Positions 15,819 to 24,957 of a stretch of DNA of 64,000 nt are shown piece after piece. The stretch is taken from NCBI RefSeq assembly GCF_030077735.1, contig NZ_JASJEU010000022.1, forward strand, positions 124,001 through 188,000. Direction: 5' to 3'. Made by a program: the position numbers and the translations under genes. The notes beneath the pieces were generated by a model, which was not told the origin of the DNA, made no database searches, and saw only the letters and a list, made by a program, of their open reading frames with translations. This stretch comes from Gordonibacter faecis (lineage in GTDB: Bacteria; Actinomycetota; Coriobacteriia; Coriobacteriales; Eggerthellaceae). The first letter of the stretch is position 1, and each line of letters starts with the position of its first letter.

Positions 15819-17108
15819 CTACACGGCGGCGAGGGCTTGGTCGACGTCGGCGAGCAGGTCTTCGGTGGTTTCGATGCCGCAGGAGAGGCGAATGAGGTCG
15901 GGGGTGATGCCGGCGGCGGCCAGTTCGGCTTCGTTCATCTGGCGGTGCGTCGCGTTGGCGGGATGCAGCACGCAGGTGCGCGCGTCGGCCACATGCGTGG
16001 CAATCTGCGCCAGCTTGAGATTCACCATGAATGTTTCAGCCGCGGCGCGCCCGCCGGCCACGCCGAAGCTGACCACGCCGCTTGCGCCGCTGGGCAGGTA
16101 CTTTTGCGCCAGGTCGTACTGCGCGTCGCCCGGCAGGCCGGGGTAGCGCACCCACGCCACCTTCGGATGCGCAGCCAGATGCTCGGCCATGGCCAGGCCG
16201 TTTCTGTTGTGCTGCGCCATGCGCAGGTGCAGGCTTTCCAACCCCAGGTTAATATAGAAGGCGTTTTGCGGCGACTGGATGGCGCCGAAATCACGCATGA
16301 GCTGGGCCGTTGCCTTCGTAATGAATGCGCCTTCCAGGCCGAAACGCTCGGTGTAGGTCACGCCGTGGTAGCTTTCGTCGGGCTGCGTGAGGCCGGGGAA
16401 TTTGTCCGCGTGCGCGCACCAGTCGAAGCGCCCGGAATCCACAATGGCCCCACCCACACTTGCGCCGTGGCCGTCGAGGTACTTCGTGGTGGAATGCGTC
16501 ACGATATCCGCGCCCCACTCGATGGGCCGGCAGTTCACGGGCGTGGGGAACGTGTTGTCCACGATGAGTGGCACGCCGTGCGCATGCGCGGCCGCGGCGA
16601 AGCGTTCGATGTCGAGCACGGCGAGCGCCGGATTCGCGATAGTTTCGCCAAAAACAGCCTTGGTGTTGGGGCGGAAGGCCGCTTCCAGTTCCGCGTCCGA
16701 GCAGTCGGGCGCCACGAAGGTGCACTCCAGCCCCATGCGCCGCATCGTGTTGGCCAGCAGGTTGTACGTGCCGCCATAGATGGCCGAGCTTGCCACCACG
16801 TGGTCGCCCGCGCCGGCAATGTTGAACACGGCGAAAAAGTTCGCGGCCTGGCCCGACGAGGTAAGCATGCCGGCCGTGCCGCCTTCAAGCTCGGTGATTT
16901 TGGCGGCCACCGCGTCGTTCGTGGGATTCTGCAGACGCGTGTAGAAGTAGCCCGCTTCCTCCAGGTCGAACAGGCGGCCCATGTGCTCGCTCGTGTCAAA
17001 CTTCCAGGTGGTGGACTGGTAGATGGGCAGCTGGCGCGGCTCGCCATCGCCGGGACGGTAGCCGCCCTGCACGCAAGTGGTGCCGAGAGATTCAGTTCGG
17101 TCGCTCAT
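15819..17108 (-). CDS. metY: O-acetylhomoserine aminocarboxypropyltransferase (sulfhydrylase)
   Basis: A 429-residue Cys/Met-metabolism PLP enzyme of the O-acetylhomoserine sulfhydrylase type, making homocysteine from O-acetylhomoserine and sulfide. The PLP lysine lies in DIVTHSTTKYLDGHG (about residue 209). SSGQAANFFAVFNIAGAGDH binds the cofactor phosphate, and the long RFGLEGAFITKATAQLMRDF region is typical of MetY rather than of the shorter MetB/MetC enzymes. The ATG at 17108 follows AAGGAG. It is divergent from metA, whose acetyl-CoA-type active site would supply its substrate. Confidence 0.92.
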   Translation of the reverse strand: MSDRTESLGTTCVQGGYRPGDGEPRQLPIYQSTTWKFDTSEHMGRLFDLEEAGYFYTRLQNPTNDAVAAKITELEGGTAGMLTSSGQAANFFAVFNIAGAGDHVVASSAIYGGTYNLLANTMRRMGLECTFVAPDCSDAELEAAFRPNTKAVFGETIANPALAVLDIERFAAAAHAHGVPLIVDNTFPTPVNCRPIEWGADIVTHSTTKYLDGHGASVGGAIVDSGRFDWCAHADKFPGLTQPDESYHGVTYTERFGLEGAFITKATAQLMRDFGAIQSPQNAFYINLGLESLHLRMAQHNRNGLAMAEHLAAHPKVAWVRYPGLPGDAQYDLAQKYLPSGASGVVSFGVAGGRAAAETFMVNLKLAQIATHVADARTCVLHPANATHRQMNEAELAAAGITPDLIRLSCGIETTEDLLADVDQALAAV

Positions 17109-17301
17109 GTAGTGCTCCTTGTTGCGAGGGGAAAAGTCCGCATCATTATAACCACGGCTACCCGCCCGGTGGTAACGGGCAGTTCCGATACCGCGCTATC
17201 TGATATTCGGATAGTCAGGTCATCTGATTGTTCGGTATCATAGCGCACGGTAAGTGAACGCGACGCCGCCGCACGCGCGGCGTTTCAACCCGGAGGTTTT
17301 C
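17109..17301. promoter_or_regulatory. Divergent metY/metA control region
   Basis: On the minus strand TATAAT (plus-strand 17145-17150) is a good -10 for metY. For metA, TATCAT at 17236-17241 is a possible -10. Between them are interlocking short inverted repeats, GATACCGCGCTATC (17187-17200) and CTATC-N9-GATAG (17196-17214), and GATACCG recurs inverted as CGGTATC near 17233. These are candidate operators. No SAM riboswitch core was recognised. Confidence 0.5.
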
Positions 17302-18441
17302 ATGCCCATCAAGATTCCTGACGCACTACCCGCCACCGACACGCTTGAAAGCGAAAACATCTTCGTGATGACGGAGCATCGCGCCATGCATCAGGACATT
17401 CGCCCGCTCAAGCTGGTAATTCTGAACCTCATGCCCACCAAAATTGTGACCGAAACGCAAATTCTCCGGAAGCTGTCGAACACGCCGCTACAGATTGAAA
17501 TCAGCCTGCTGCAAACGGCCACGCACGATGCAAAAAACGTGTCTGAACAGCACCTCGACGCGTTCTACACCACGTTTGACGACATCAAGGAGCAGCATTT
17601 CGACGGCATGATTATCACGGGCGCGCCGGTGGAGCTGCTTGACTTCGAGGACGTGGATTACTGGGACGAACTCTGTCGCATCATGGCGTGGTCGGCCACC
17701 AACGTACACTCCACGTTCCACATTTGCTGGGGTGCGCAGGCTGGCATCTACTACCATTACGGCATTCCGAAATACGAGCTGCCGGAAAAGCTGTTTGGCG
17801 TGTTCGACCATGAGGTGGTGAAGCCGTCGTCGCCGCTCGTACGCGGGTTCAACGACTCGTTCCGCGCGCCGCATTCGCGCTACACCGAGGTGCACGCGGC
17901 CGACATTGAGGCGCATCCGGCGCTTGAGCTGATTGCCGTGTCCGACGAGGCTGGCGTCTACATTGCGAAGAGTACCGACAGCCGCCACTTCTTCGTGTTC
18001 GGGCACCCCGAGTACGACGCCGACACCCTCATGGCCGAGTACGAGCGCGACAGTGCGAAGGGCCTCGACATGCCGCTGCCGCGCCACTACTTCCCCGGCG
18101 ACGACCCCACACGGACGCCCCGCGCCACCTGGCGCGCCCACGCGCAGCTTTTGTACACGAACTGGTTGAACTACTACGTGTACCAAACCACGCCGTATGA
18201 CCTGGCTGAAGCGGGTGCGCCCGAGTTCGAGCGCGCGCCGAAGAAGCGCCCGCTGTATACGCTGCGGCCGACGATTACTTCTCCATCGGGGCAGGAGCGC
18301 GCGGGTGAATCGCGCGGCGGTGCGGGGAAAGAGGTCGACCCATTCCTGCGCCCCGAGGCCGAAGACGACGACGGCTACGACCCCTTCTCCGACCGCCCCC
18401 CAACCCCCGAACCCCCCTTCTCCCCCAACCCCTGGGACTAA
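17302..18441 (+). CDS. metA: Homoserine O-acyltransferase MetA, predicted acetyl-CoA specific
   Basis: A 379-residue MetA-family enzyme that activates homoserine for methionine synthesis. Catalytic Cys142 (FHICWGAQAG) and the His/Glu of FGHPEYD are present. At position 111 (GAPVELLDF) there is Glu instead of the Gly of E. coli MetA; in this family Glu111 goes with acetyl-CoA use, so the product is probably O-acetylhomoserine, matching divergent metY. The ATG at 17302 follows CGGAGG. The last 65 residues are an extension beyond the usual family end, rich in Pro, Asp and Glu (DGYDPFSDRPPTPEPPFSPN), likely disordered. Confidence 0.92.
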   Translation: MPIKIPDALPATDTLESENIFVMTEHRAMHQDIRPLKLVILNLMPTKIVTETQILRKLSNTPLQIEISLLQTATHDAKNVSEQHLDAFYTTFDDIKEQHFDGMIITGAPVELLDFEDVDYWDELCRIMAWSATNVHSTFHICWGAQAGIYYHYGIPKYELPEKLFGVFDHEVVKPSSPLVRGFNDSFRAPHSRYTEVHAADIEAHPALELIAVSDEAGVYIAKSTDSRHFFVFGHPEYDADTLMAEYERDSAKGLDMPLPRHYFPGDDPTRTPRATWRAHAQLLYTNWLNYYVYQTTPYDLAEAGAPEFERAPKKRPLYTLRPTITSPSGQERAGESRGGAGKEVDPFLRPEAEDDDGYDPFSDRPPTPEPPFSPNPWD

Positions 18442-18451
18442 CCACACCACG

Positions 18452-18490
18452 CATAAAAAGAGGCCGCCATCCCAGCGGCCTCTTTTTATG
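18452..18490. terminator. Bidirectional terminator between metA and the HAD gene
   Basis: Perfect 16-bp stem CATAAAAAGAGGCCGC/GCGGCCTCTTTTTATG with a 7-base loop. T-runs are present in both directions, so it can serve both convergent genes. Confidence 0.92.
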
Positions 18491-18523
18491 TGGGAGTATC
18501 GCGTTGCTTAGTTGGTGCAACTG

Positions 18524-19198
18524 TTACGCTTCGTTGAGGGCTATGAATTTTTGGGCGTCGAGGTCTTCGAAGGTGGTTATGTAGAGGTCGGATGCGGCGT
18601 GCAACTCTTGGCGGGTGCGCGCATCGGTTGTGCTGGGAATGGCTGCAGTACGATAACCGGCGCTGCGCAACGTGCGCAGGGCGTAGGCGGAATCCTCAAA
18701 TCCCCAGGTGGACTCCAAAGGCGTGCCCATCAACTCGCGGGCGCGATCGAAAACGACGGGCTCGCGCTTTGATGCCCCCACATCGTCCACTGAAAGCACG
18801 ATGTTGATATACGGTGAGAAGCCAGCACGCGCCAGCCCGGCTTGCAAGTACGGCTGCGGGCTTGATGATGCCACGCTCACGTGCACGCCGTGCTCAACGA
18901 GGTCGCGCACGAACGCGAGCGCACCAGGACGCTCCTGTGCACGATTGAGGTAGTAGTCCAGCATGAGTTCATCGAGCATGCGCACCACATCGTCCGCATC
19001 GGTGCCCAGCCAGAAGCGGTTATGGAAGAACGCACCTGCCTCGGGAATGGTGAGCGTCGTAAGTTCGTTCTGCTCGGCGGGCGACAGACGCACGCCAGCC
19101 TGACGGGCAAGTTCGGCCTCCGCCTCGTGCCACACGTCCATCGAGTCCAGCAGCGTACCATCGCAATCGAAGATAACGCCGATGCGGGATGCATCCAT
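18524..19198 (-). CDS. HAD-superfamily hydrolase, beta-phosphoglucomutase-like
   Basis: A 224-residue HAD phosphatase: motif I FDCDGTLLDS (nucleophile and acid/base Asp, residues 10-19), motif II VSVASSSPQ (about 111), motif III Lys in SKREPVVFDRA, and motif IV WGFEDSAYALR. An alpha-helical cap lies between motifs I and II, as in phosphoglycolate phosphatases and beta-phosphoglucomutases. The substrate cannot be predicted. It starts with ATG at 19198 and is convergent with metA. No metabolic partner gene is adjacent. Confidence 0.9.
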   Translation of the reverse strand: MDASRIGVIFDCDGTLLDSMDVWHEAEAELARQAGVRLSPAEQNELTTLTIPEAGAFFHNRFWLGTDADDVVRMLDELMLDYYLNRAQERPGALAFVRDLVEHGVHVSVASSSPQPYLQAGLARAGFSPYINIVLSVDDVGASKREPVVFDRARELMGTPLESTWGFEDSAYALRTLRSAGYRTAAIPSTTDARTRQELHAASDLYITTFEDLDAQKFIALNEA

Positions 19199-19382
19199 GG
19201 GCGAATTCCTTCCTCTCGCGCACAGCGGAAGCGCTCAGCCTCCAGCCCATTCGTATTGATTGCTAGCTTAACAGATGAGTACCGCACGCAGCAGCAGGAA
19301 GGGGGGTCTTTAGACACGCCGCCCAAACGGAGGCGCCTCATCGAAAAACCCTCACAAGATGCAGCCAGTGCCGTCCCGGAAC

Positions 19383-21488
19383 TTACGACAGATACTCGCG
19401 CTCAAAGTCCTCAATGGACTGAGGCCTGCCAATGCAATAGCCTTGGGCACGCGTGCAACCCGCTTCGCGCAAAGCAAGACGCTGCTCTTCCGACTCGATT
19501 CCTTCAGCCACCGTTTCAATGCCCAGCTGGTCGCACAACTTCGCTAAACTGCAGATCATCTGCATAGTGCGGTCTTCGGAACCCAACCCCCACACAAGCG
19601 ACTTGTCAATTTTCAGCACGTCGAATTCCAGCTGGATGAACAGCGAGAAGTTCGCGTTCTCCACGCCGAAGTCATCGATAGCCACACGGAAACCGCGGCT
19701 GCGCAAATCGTCGGCTACCGTGCGCATCAGCCCATCGTTTTCTTCACGGGCCGACTCGGTTATTTCAATCTCGATAAAGGCCGGGTCAACGCCATGCGAC
19801 GCCACCGTATTGGCCACCTGTTCCACAAACCCCGGCTCACCGATGGTGCGCCGCGAGAAGTTTACCGCCAGTGGCACCGCGCGCTTGTCCTCACGCTGCC
19901 AGCGCGCCACCGTAGCGCACGCCTGGTCAAGCGCGAAAAAGTCGATGTCTGCAATCTCGCCCATGTCCTCCAGCGCCGGTACGAACGAAGAGGGCAACGC
20001 CTGCACACCGCCTTCGCTGCCGCAGAAGCGGATGAGCGCCTCGGCACTCATGATCTCGCCCGTTTTCCCACACGCTTGCGGCATGAGATGAATGCTGAGC
20101 GCGCCAGCCTCCACCGCATCGCGCGCGCCACCAGGGTGCAAAAGGCCACTGACCGCCGCATCGGACGCCAAATCCACTCCTAAATCGACCGCGCGATGGC
20201 GCCCGCGCTTCGCGCTGCGCATGCGGTCGCCTGCCAGGTCAAGCAGACTGGTGGTGTTGTCGCACACCTCGTGCCAGGCCGGGCCCAGCGAAGCGGGTAT
20301 TCCTTCGGACAAAAAGCGTTCGGCAGCCTGCTTTGCCAACTTCGCAAACTCTGCGTAATCGATATCAATTGCTACCGCACAAAATTCATCGTCGCCAATG
20401 CGATACACCGCATCACCGAACACCTTACGCAAACATGAGCCGATACACCGCAGCATGGCGTCACCCACCGCGCGCCCCTGTTCACGATTGATAACGGAAA
20501 GCCGGTCGGCATCCACAAGCGCAATGCCAATGCGCCGGAACGTACCACGGTCGAAATCGCGATGGAAGGCTGCGCGCGAATGCACCAGCGTCAGCGGGTC
20601 ATCCCAGGTGAGTTCCGCTACCCTGCGTTGAGCCAACTCGCGCCTGAGACGAGCCGCCACCGAATTGGCGAACGCAACCAACGGCTTTTCAATAATGTCC
20701 AACCGAGCATTCTGCTTGGGATTATCCACGCCTACATAGCCAGCAAACCGACCATCTAACTCCAGCGGCACAGCCACCAAGGACGAAATGTCCTGCGCTT
20801 TCAGCACTTCATACTCTTCAGCCCGACCCCATTTGGGAAGAATATCTATGTTACTAATAAGCACGGCATCGTTTTCCGCAAACCGCTCCAACCAGGGATC
20901 AATCAGCGAAAGGGGCAGCTGTTGCAGCTGATGTTTCTGTGACGTCACCCCGTCATTGCACCATTCATGAGTGTTTGACATGTATTCGTCATCAACTTCA
21001 AAGATATAGCTTCGGTCGGCCTCCAAAAAGCGGCCCAGAATGTGCAGCGCCTCGCCGAGCGCTTGATCAATAGTGCCGTCGCCTTCGAGCGCGCGGATGC
21101 AGTCCACCACCATGACACCCGCATCGGCCAAAAACGCGAACGAGTCGTTTTTGTTTTGTAGATCGGTAACGTCGAAGGCAATCTCTAAGCGGGCCGGTTT
21201 ACCGTTCCATTGAATGAGTTTATCTCGCAGCAAATAATGGCGGTTTACCAGGGTATTCGTATGCTCCCACTCATAGAACGTATCCTCGGTGAGACGGTGG
21301 CTTGTACAGAAGGGACACGGAGCCGACTGTCCCTGAAGCACCTCGTAACACGGCCTGTCGGAAACGGCCGGATCGCCATACACCTCACGGCTTGCCTTGT
21401 TCAGGTACAACAATTCATACGTCTGCGGGTCGCTGATGTATACCAATTCGGAAAGGCCATCAAGCAGGGCGTCAATTTCGGTGTTCAT
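19383..21488 (-). CDS. PAS-GAF-GGDEF-EAL protein, probable c-di-GMP phosphodiesterase
   Basis: A 701-residue signalling protein, start ATG at 21488 after GGGAGGG. Residues 1-115 are PAS-like (LSELVYISDPQTYELLYLNK) with a CPFC pair near 58. Residues about 130-290 are GAF-like. The GGDEF domain (about 300-450) has IGDDEF where GGDEF is expected, so cyclase activity is doubtful. The EAL domain (about 460-701) keeps its residues: AEALIRF, Asn in AVNFS, Glu in EIEITES, IDDFG, LKIDK, AEGIES and GYCIGRP. The protein is therefore predicted to hydrolyse c-di-GMP with the degenerate GGDEF as a sensor. It stands alone. Confidence 0.88.
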   Translation of the reverse strand: MNTEIDALLDGLSELVYISDPQTYELLYLNKASREVYGDPAVSDRPCYEVLQGQSAPCPFCTSHRLTEDTFYEWEHTNTLVNRHYLLRDKLIQWNGKPARLEIAFDVTDLQNKNDSFAFLADAGVMVVDCIRALEGDGTIDQALGEALHILGRFLEADRSYIFEVDDEYMSNTHEWCNDGVTSQKHQLQQLPLSLIDPWLERFAENDAVLISNIDILPKWGRAEEYEVLKAQDISSLVAVPLELDGRFAGYVGVDNPKQNARLDIIEKPLVAFANSVAARLRRELAQRRVAELTWDDPLTLVHSRAAFHRDFDRGTFRRIGIALVDADRLSVINREQGRAVGDAMLRCIGSCLRKVFGDAVYRIGDDEFCAVAIDIDYAEFAKLAKQAAERFLSEGIPASLGPAWHEVCDNTTSLLDLAGDRMRSAKRGRHRAVDLGVDLASDAAVSGLLHPGGARDAVEAGALSIHLMPQACGKTGEIMSAEALIRFCGSEGGVQALPSSFVPALEDMGEIADIDFFALDQACATVARWQREDKRAVPLAVNFSRRTIGEPGFVEQVANTVASHGVDPAFIEIEITESAREENDGLMRTVADDLRSRGFRVAIDDFGVENANFSLFIQLEFDVLKIDKSLVWGLGSEDRTMQMICSLAKLCDQLGIETVAEGIESEEQRLALREAGCTRAQGYCIGRPQSIEDFEREYLS

Positions 21489-21700
21489 GGCAACCCTCCC
21501 CCTGCGCGGCCGAGCCGCATCGTGAAACGAGCCCCGTTCCGTGGGGAATGCGGGGAATAAGCCGCTCGCGCCTCCATTTTGACGGGAGCGCGAACACACT
21601 CTACTCGTATCCCTTTTTCAGATGATAAGGGTTCATTATAGAAGTAGTCCCTGATAGCTGACTAGTGGGGTGGCGTATAATGAGAGGGCCGGAGAAAGAT

Positions 21701-21720
21701 CCGGCGGCCGTAGCCGCCGG
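21701..21720 (-). terminator. Terminator after hom
   Basis: Perfect 8-bp stem CCGGCGGC/GCCGCCGG, 6 bases after the hom stop, followed on the minus strand by ATCTTTCTC. Confidence 0.65.
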
Positions 21721-21726
21721 ACCTCG

Positions 21727-23010
21727 TTAGTCTTGGACGCGGATGACGCTCGGTGCGTCGCGCAGGACGTCGTCCAGTTCGGCGATTTCGGCCAGGACGT
21801 CGCGGACGCTCTTTTCGCGAGCGGTGTGGGTGACGTACGTGATGTTCACCGTGTCGGCATCCTTCTTGCCGCGCTGAATGACTGACAGCACGCTCACGTT
21901 GTGCTTGGCGAACACGCCAGCCATGGCAGCCAGTACGCCGGAGCGGTCGGCCACGGCGAAGCGGATGTAGTACTTCGTCTTCAGTTCTTCCATGGGCACG
22001 AGCGGCAGCTTATCGGTGCAGGTGCAGCCCACAATGGGGCCGATGCCCTGCTGCACGTGGCGCGCAATTTCCAGCACGTCGCCCATGACGGCGCTCGCCG
22101 CCGCGCCCGCGCCGGCGCCTTCGCCAAAGAACATGGTCTCGCCCACGGCGTCGCCCACCACATAGATGGCGTTGAACACGCCGTTCACGGTGGCCAGCTG
22201 GTGCGACAGCGGCAGCATGGTGGGGTGCACGCGCACGTCCACGCCCTCGGCCGTGCGGTGCGCGTGGGCCAGCAGCTTCACGCAGTAGCCCATGTCCTTG
22301 GCAATTTGCAGGTCGAGCGGCGTAATGTTGCGGATGCCCTCAGCGTACACATCGCCCAAGGTCACACGCGAGTTAAACGCGATGGACGCCAGGATGGCAA
22401 TTTTGGCCGCCGCGTCAAGGCCGTCCACGTCGGCCGTGGGGTCGGCCTCGGCGAAGCCCTTCGCCTGGGCCTCGGCCAGCACGTCGGCGTAAGGCATGTC
22501 GTCTTCGGCCATGCGCGTGAGCATGTAGTTCGTCGTGCCGTTCACAATGCCCATGACCGAGCTGATTTCGTTCGCGATGAGCGAGTGCTTCAGCGGGTCG
22601 ATGATGGGGATGCCGCCACCCACGCTGGCCTCGAACGCAATTTCCTTGCCGGCTTCGTCGGCCGCAGTCATAACCTCTTCGCCGTGCGTGGCCATGAGGG
22701 CTTTGTTGGCCGTGACCACGTTTTTGCCCGCGCGCAGAGCACCCACCACAATGTCGCGCGCCACGGTGGTGCCGCCGATGAGTTCAATGACAATGTCGAT
22801 GTCCGGGTCGTTCAGAATGTCGTGGAAATCCTGCGTGAAGATGTCTTCCACGCCGTGGGCAATGGCCTGCTCAGGGTTGCGCGAGCACACGCGCACCAGC
22901 TCCACGTCAATGCCGTAGTGACGCTTGAAGTCGTCGCGGTGGTTCTGCAGGATGTCGATGCACCCACCGCCAACCGTCCCCGTGCCCACCAATCCCAATT
23001 TTACCGTCAT
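21727..23010 (-). CDS. hom: Homoserine dehydrogenase
   Basis: A 427-residue enzyme reducing aspartate semialdehyde to homoserine, the branch to threonine and methionine. The NAD(P)-binding N-terminus GLVGTGTVGGG is followed by VVTANKALMATHG (about 102-115, with the catalytic-site lysine), and the substrate region AEDDMPYADVLAEAQAKGFA and EADPTADVDGLDAA. The C-terminal 80 residues form an ACT domain (IRFAVADRSGVLAAMAGVFA), the usual site of threonine feedback. It is 15 bp downstream of lysA, so the two are co-transcribed. It supplies homoserine to MetA encoded in the same region. Confidence 0.95.
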   Translation of the reverse strand: MTVKLGLVGTGTVGGGCIDILQNHRDDFKRHYGIDVELVRVCSRNPEQAIAHGVEDIFTQDFHDILNDPDIDIVIELIGGTTVARDIVVGALRAGKNVVTANKALMATHGEEVMTAADEAGKEIAFEASVGGGIPIIDPLKHSLIANEISSVMGIVNGTTNYMLTRMAEDDMPYADVLAEAQAKGFAEADPTADVDGLDAAAKIAILASIAFNSRVTLGDVYAEGIRNITPLDLQIAKDMGYCVKLLAHAHRTAEGVDVRVHPTMLPLSHQLATVNGVFNAIYVVGDAVGETMFFGEGAGAGAAASAVMGDVLEIARHVQQGIGPIVGCTCTDKLPLVPMEELKTKYYIRFAVADRSGVLAAMAGVFAKHNVSVLSVIQRGKKDADTVNITYVTHTAREKSVRDVLAEIAELDDVLRDAPSVIRVQD

Positions 23011-23025
23011 GTCAGTTTCCCTTCT

Positions 23026-24381
23026 CTAAATATCTCGTGCCATCAGGTCTTCGTAGGTTTCGCGGCGGGTGGTTATGCGCGCTTCGCCGTCTTTCACGAA
23101 CACGACGGCGGGGCGCGGTTGGCCGTTGTAGTTGCTTGACATGGTGTGATTGTAGGCGCCCGTGCCGAAGACGGCCACAATGTCGCCCACGTCGGGGCGC
23201 TGCATGGGCATGTCGATGACCACGGCGTCGCCGCTTTCGCAGTGCTTGCCGGCAATGGTCACAATCTCGGTGCGCGGCTGACCAGCCTTGTTGGCAATCA
23301 CCGGCTCGTAATCGGCGTGGTAGAGCGCCGTGCGGATGTTGTCGGACATGCCGCCATCCACGGCCACGTACTTGCGAATATTCGGCAACGTTTTGATGAT
23401 GCCCACGGTGTACAGCGTCACGCCCGCGTTGGCTACCAGGCTGCGACCGGGCTCCACCAGCAGGCGCGGTTCGGCCACGCCGTGCTTCGCGCAGGCTTCG
23501 TGCACGGCCGTGGTGATTGTTTCGGCGAACTGATTGATGGAGGCCGGCTGATCATCGGCCGTGTAGGCTATGCCCAGGCCACCGCCCATGTCCAATTCCT
23601 CGATGCGATAGCCGTACCCCGCCTCGATGCGCGCCATGAGGTCCACCATCACGTCAACGGCCTCGGGGTAGGAATGCAGCGAGAAAATCTGCGAACCAAT
23701 GTGGCAATGCAGGCCCGCGAGGCGCACGTGCGACGTGGCGAGCACGTCCTTCACGCAGCCGTACGCGAAGTCCTCGCGCATGGTGAAGCCGAACTTCGAG
23801 TCCTCGCATCCGGTGCGAATGTACTGGTGCGTGTCGGCCTCCACACCGGGCGTGATGCGCATGTAAATGGCCTGTTCAACGCCCAGTTCGCCCGCAATTT
23901 CTGAGATGCGGCGCAGCTCAATACGACTGTCGATAATAATGCGACCCACGCCCGCGGAAATAGCTTCGCGCAACTCCTGCGGCGTTTTGTTGTTGCCGTG
24001 CATGAAGATGCGCTCGGCCGGGAAACCCGTGGTCAGCGCGCACGCCAGCTCGCCGCCGCCCGACACGTCCAGGCACAGCCCCTCGGCGTTCACAATGCGC
24101 GCCGCGTCCTTGTTGAGAAACGCCTTGCTGGCGTAGACAACATCCGTGTTCGCATAGCGGCTGCGGAACGCGTGCAGATAGGTTTCCATGCGCGTGCGCA
24201 TGTCAGCCTCGTCCATGACGTAGAGCGCCGTGCCCTGTTCGCGCGCCAGTTTCACCATGTCGACGCCACCGACGAACAGGTGGTCGTCGCGCACCTCCGC
24301 CGTCAGCGGGAGGACAGCGCCCAGCTCAAGTGTGGTGCGGTGGTCGGGCTGCTTGCTGGTGTCGGATGCGGGAAGCGACAT
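23026..24381 (-). CDS. lysA: Diaminopimelate decarboxylase
   Basis: A 451-residue fold-III PLP decarboxylase, last step of lysine synthesis. The PLP lysine is in VVYASKAFLNKD (about residue 66), with HGNNKTPQEL, HCHIGSQIFSL, the phosphate-binding DMGGGLGI, EPGRSLVANAG, and the substrate CESGD near 370. The ATG at 24381 follows AAAGGA; an upstream in-frame ATG lacks one. First gene of a lysA-hom operon, an arrangement common in Actinobacteria. Confidence 0.95.
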   Translation of the reverse strand: MSLPASDTSKQPDHRTTLELGAVLPLTAEVRDDHLFVGGVDMVKLAREQGTALYVMDEADMRTRMETYLHAFRSRYANTDVVYASKAFLNKDAARIVNAEGLCLDVSGGGELACALTTGFPAERIFMHGNNKTPQELREAISAGVGRIIIDSRIELRRISEIAGELGVEQAIYMRITPGVEADTHQYIRTGCEDSKFGFTMREDFAYGCVKDVLATSHVRLAGLHCHIGSQIFSLHSYPEAVDVMVDLMARIEAGYGYRIEELDMGGGLGIAYTADDQPASINQFAETITTAVHEACAKHGVAEPRLLVEPGRSLVANAGVTLYTVGIIKTLPNIRKYVAVDGGMSDNIRTALYHADYEPVIANKAGQPRTEIVTIAGKHCESGDAVVIDMPMQRPDVGDIVAVFGTGAYNHTMSSNYNGQPRPAVVFVKDGEARITTRRETYEDLMARDI

Positions 24382-24494
24382 CGGGAATCCTTTCACGTAC
24401 GAGCGGACTATTCCCAGTCTATCATTGCCACGCGCCCGCATGATTTCGCACGAGCAAAATGACGCATTCCTCCACCGAGGGGCGGCGAGGGGAC

Positions 24495-24520
24495 CGCGAA
24501 GCGCGTCACACTTTTATGAA
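24495..24520 (+). repeat. REP-like repeat, left boundary of the HTH cassette
   Basis: CGCGAAGCGCGTCACACTTT followed by TATGAA. It matches 25 of 26 bases of the inverted copy at 25209-25234, and its core GCGTCACACTTTT also occurs at 25547-25577 and 46135-46164. Confidence 0.75.
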
Positions 24521-24572
24521 AGGCGCTCGTCGACTTTCCCCGAAGTCGAAAACATAATCAGCAAGAGGTACC

Positions 24573-24878
24573 TCAATACGAAGATCCGAAGGCGCGCTCG
24601 TAGGCTTCCGATAGCAGATCATCGGCGGTGGTGCCGAACGCGGCCGCGATGCGATGCATAGTGGCAAGCGTCGGATTTCCCTTACCCGCCTCAATTTCAC
24701 GAAGATGGTTGTTGCTCATATTCGCAACCAAAGCGAAAACCGATTGCTCGATACCCGCATCAACACGCCGCGCTGTGACCGTAGCCCCAAACGCAACCTT
24801 AAGCGCCCGAACCTGTTCAGGCGAAGCATCTAAAGAATCAAAAGATGTATCAGATAACGCAGACATGCCGGCCAGCAT
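24573..24878 (-). CDS. XRE-family HTH protein
   Basis: A protein of 101 residues (97 if ATG 24866 is used) with a Cro/CI-type HTH in the C-terminal two thirds: TARRVDAGIEQSVFALVA and NNHLREIEAGKGNPTLATMH. No Shine-Dalgarno precedes either ATG; a -10-like element shortly upstream could make the transcript nearly leaderless. It is divergent from a second small HTH gene, and both lie in AT-rich DNA framed by 26-bp inverted repeats. A transcription regulator or an antitoxin without a visible toxin are both possible. Confidence 0.72.
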   Translation of the reverse strand: MLAGMSALSDTSFDSLDASPEQVRALKVAFGATVTARRVDAGIEQSVFALVANMSNNHLREIEAGKGNPTLATMHRIAAAFGTTADDLLSEAYERAFGSSY

Positions 24879-24898
24879 AGGGGCAGACTCGTGGCATA

Positions 24899-24918
24899 AT
24901 TAACTTTAGATAGTTAAT
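24899..24918. promoter_or_regulatory. Candidate operator/promoter between divergent HTH genes
   Basis: ATTAACT (24899-24905) and AGTTAAT (24912-24918) form a 7-bp inverted repeat. TTAACT with TACAAT (24924-24929), 18 bases apart, could be the promoter of the plus-strand HTH gene, so a bound repressor would cover the -35. Confidence 0.5.
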
Positions 24919-24957
24919 GTTAATACAATGTCTTAATAAAGTTGAAAGAGGTGAGCG

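Noticed and set aside
17109..17301. SAM riboswitch before metA or metY
   Set aside because: No SAM-binding core or terminator switch could be drawn; the inverted repeats look like protein sites.
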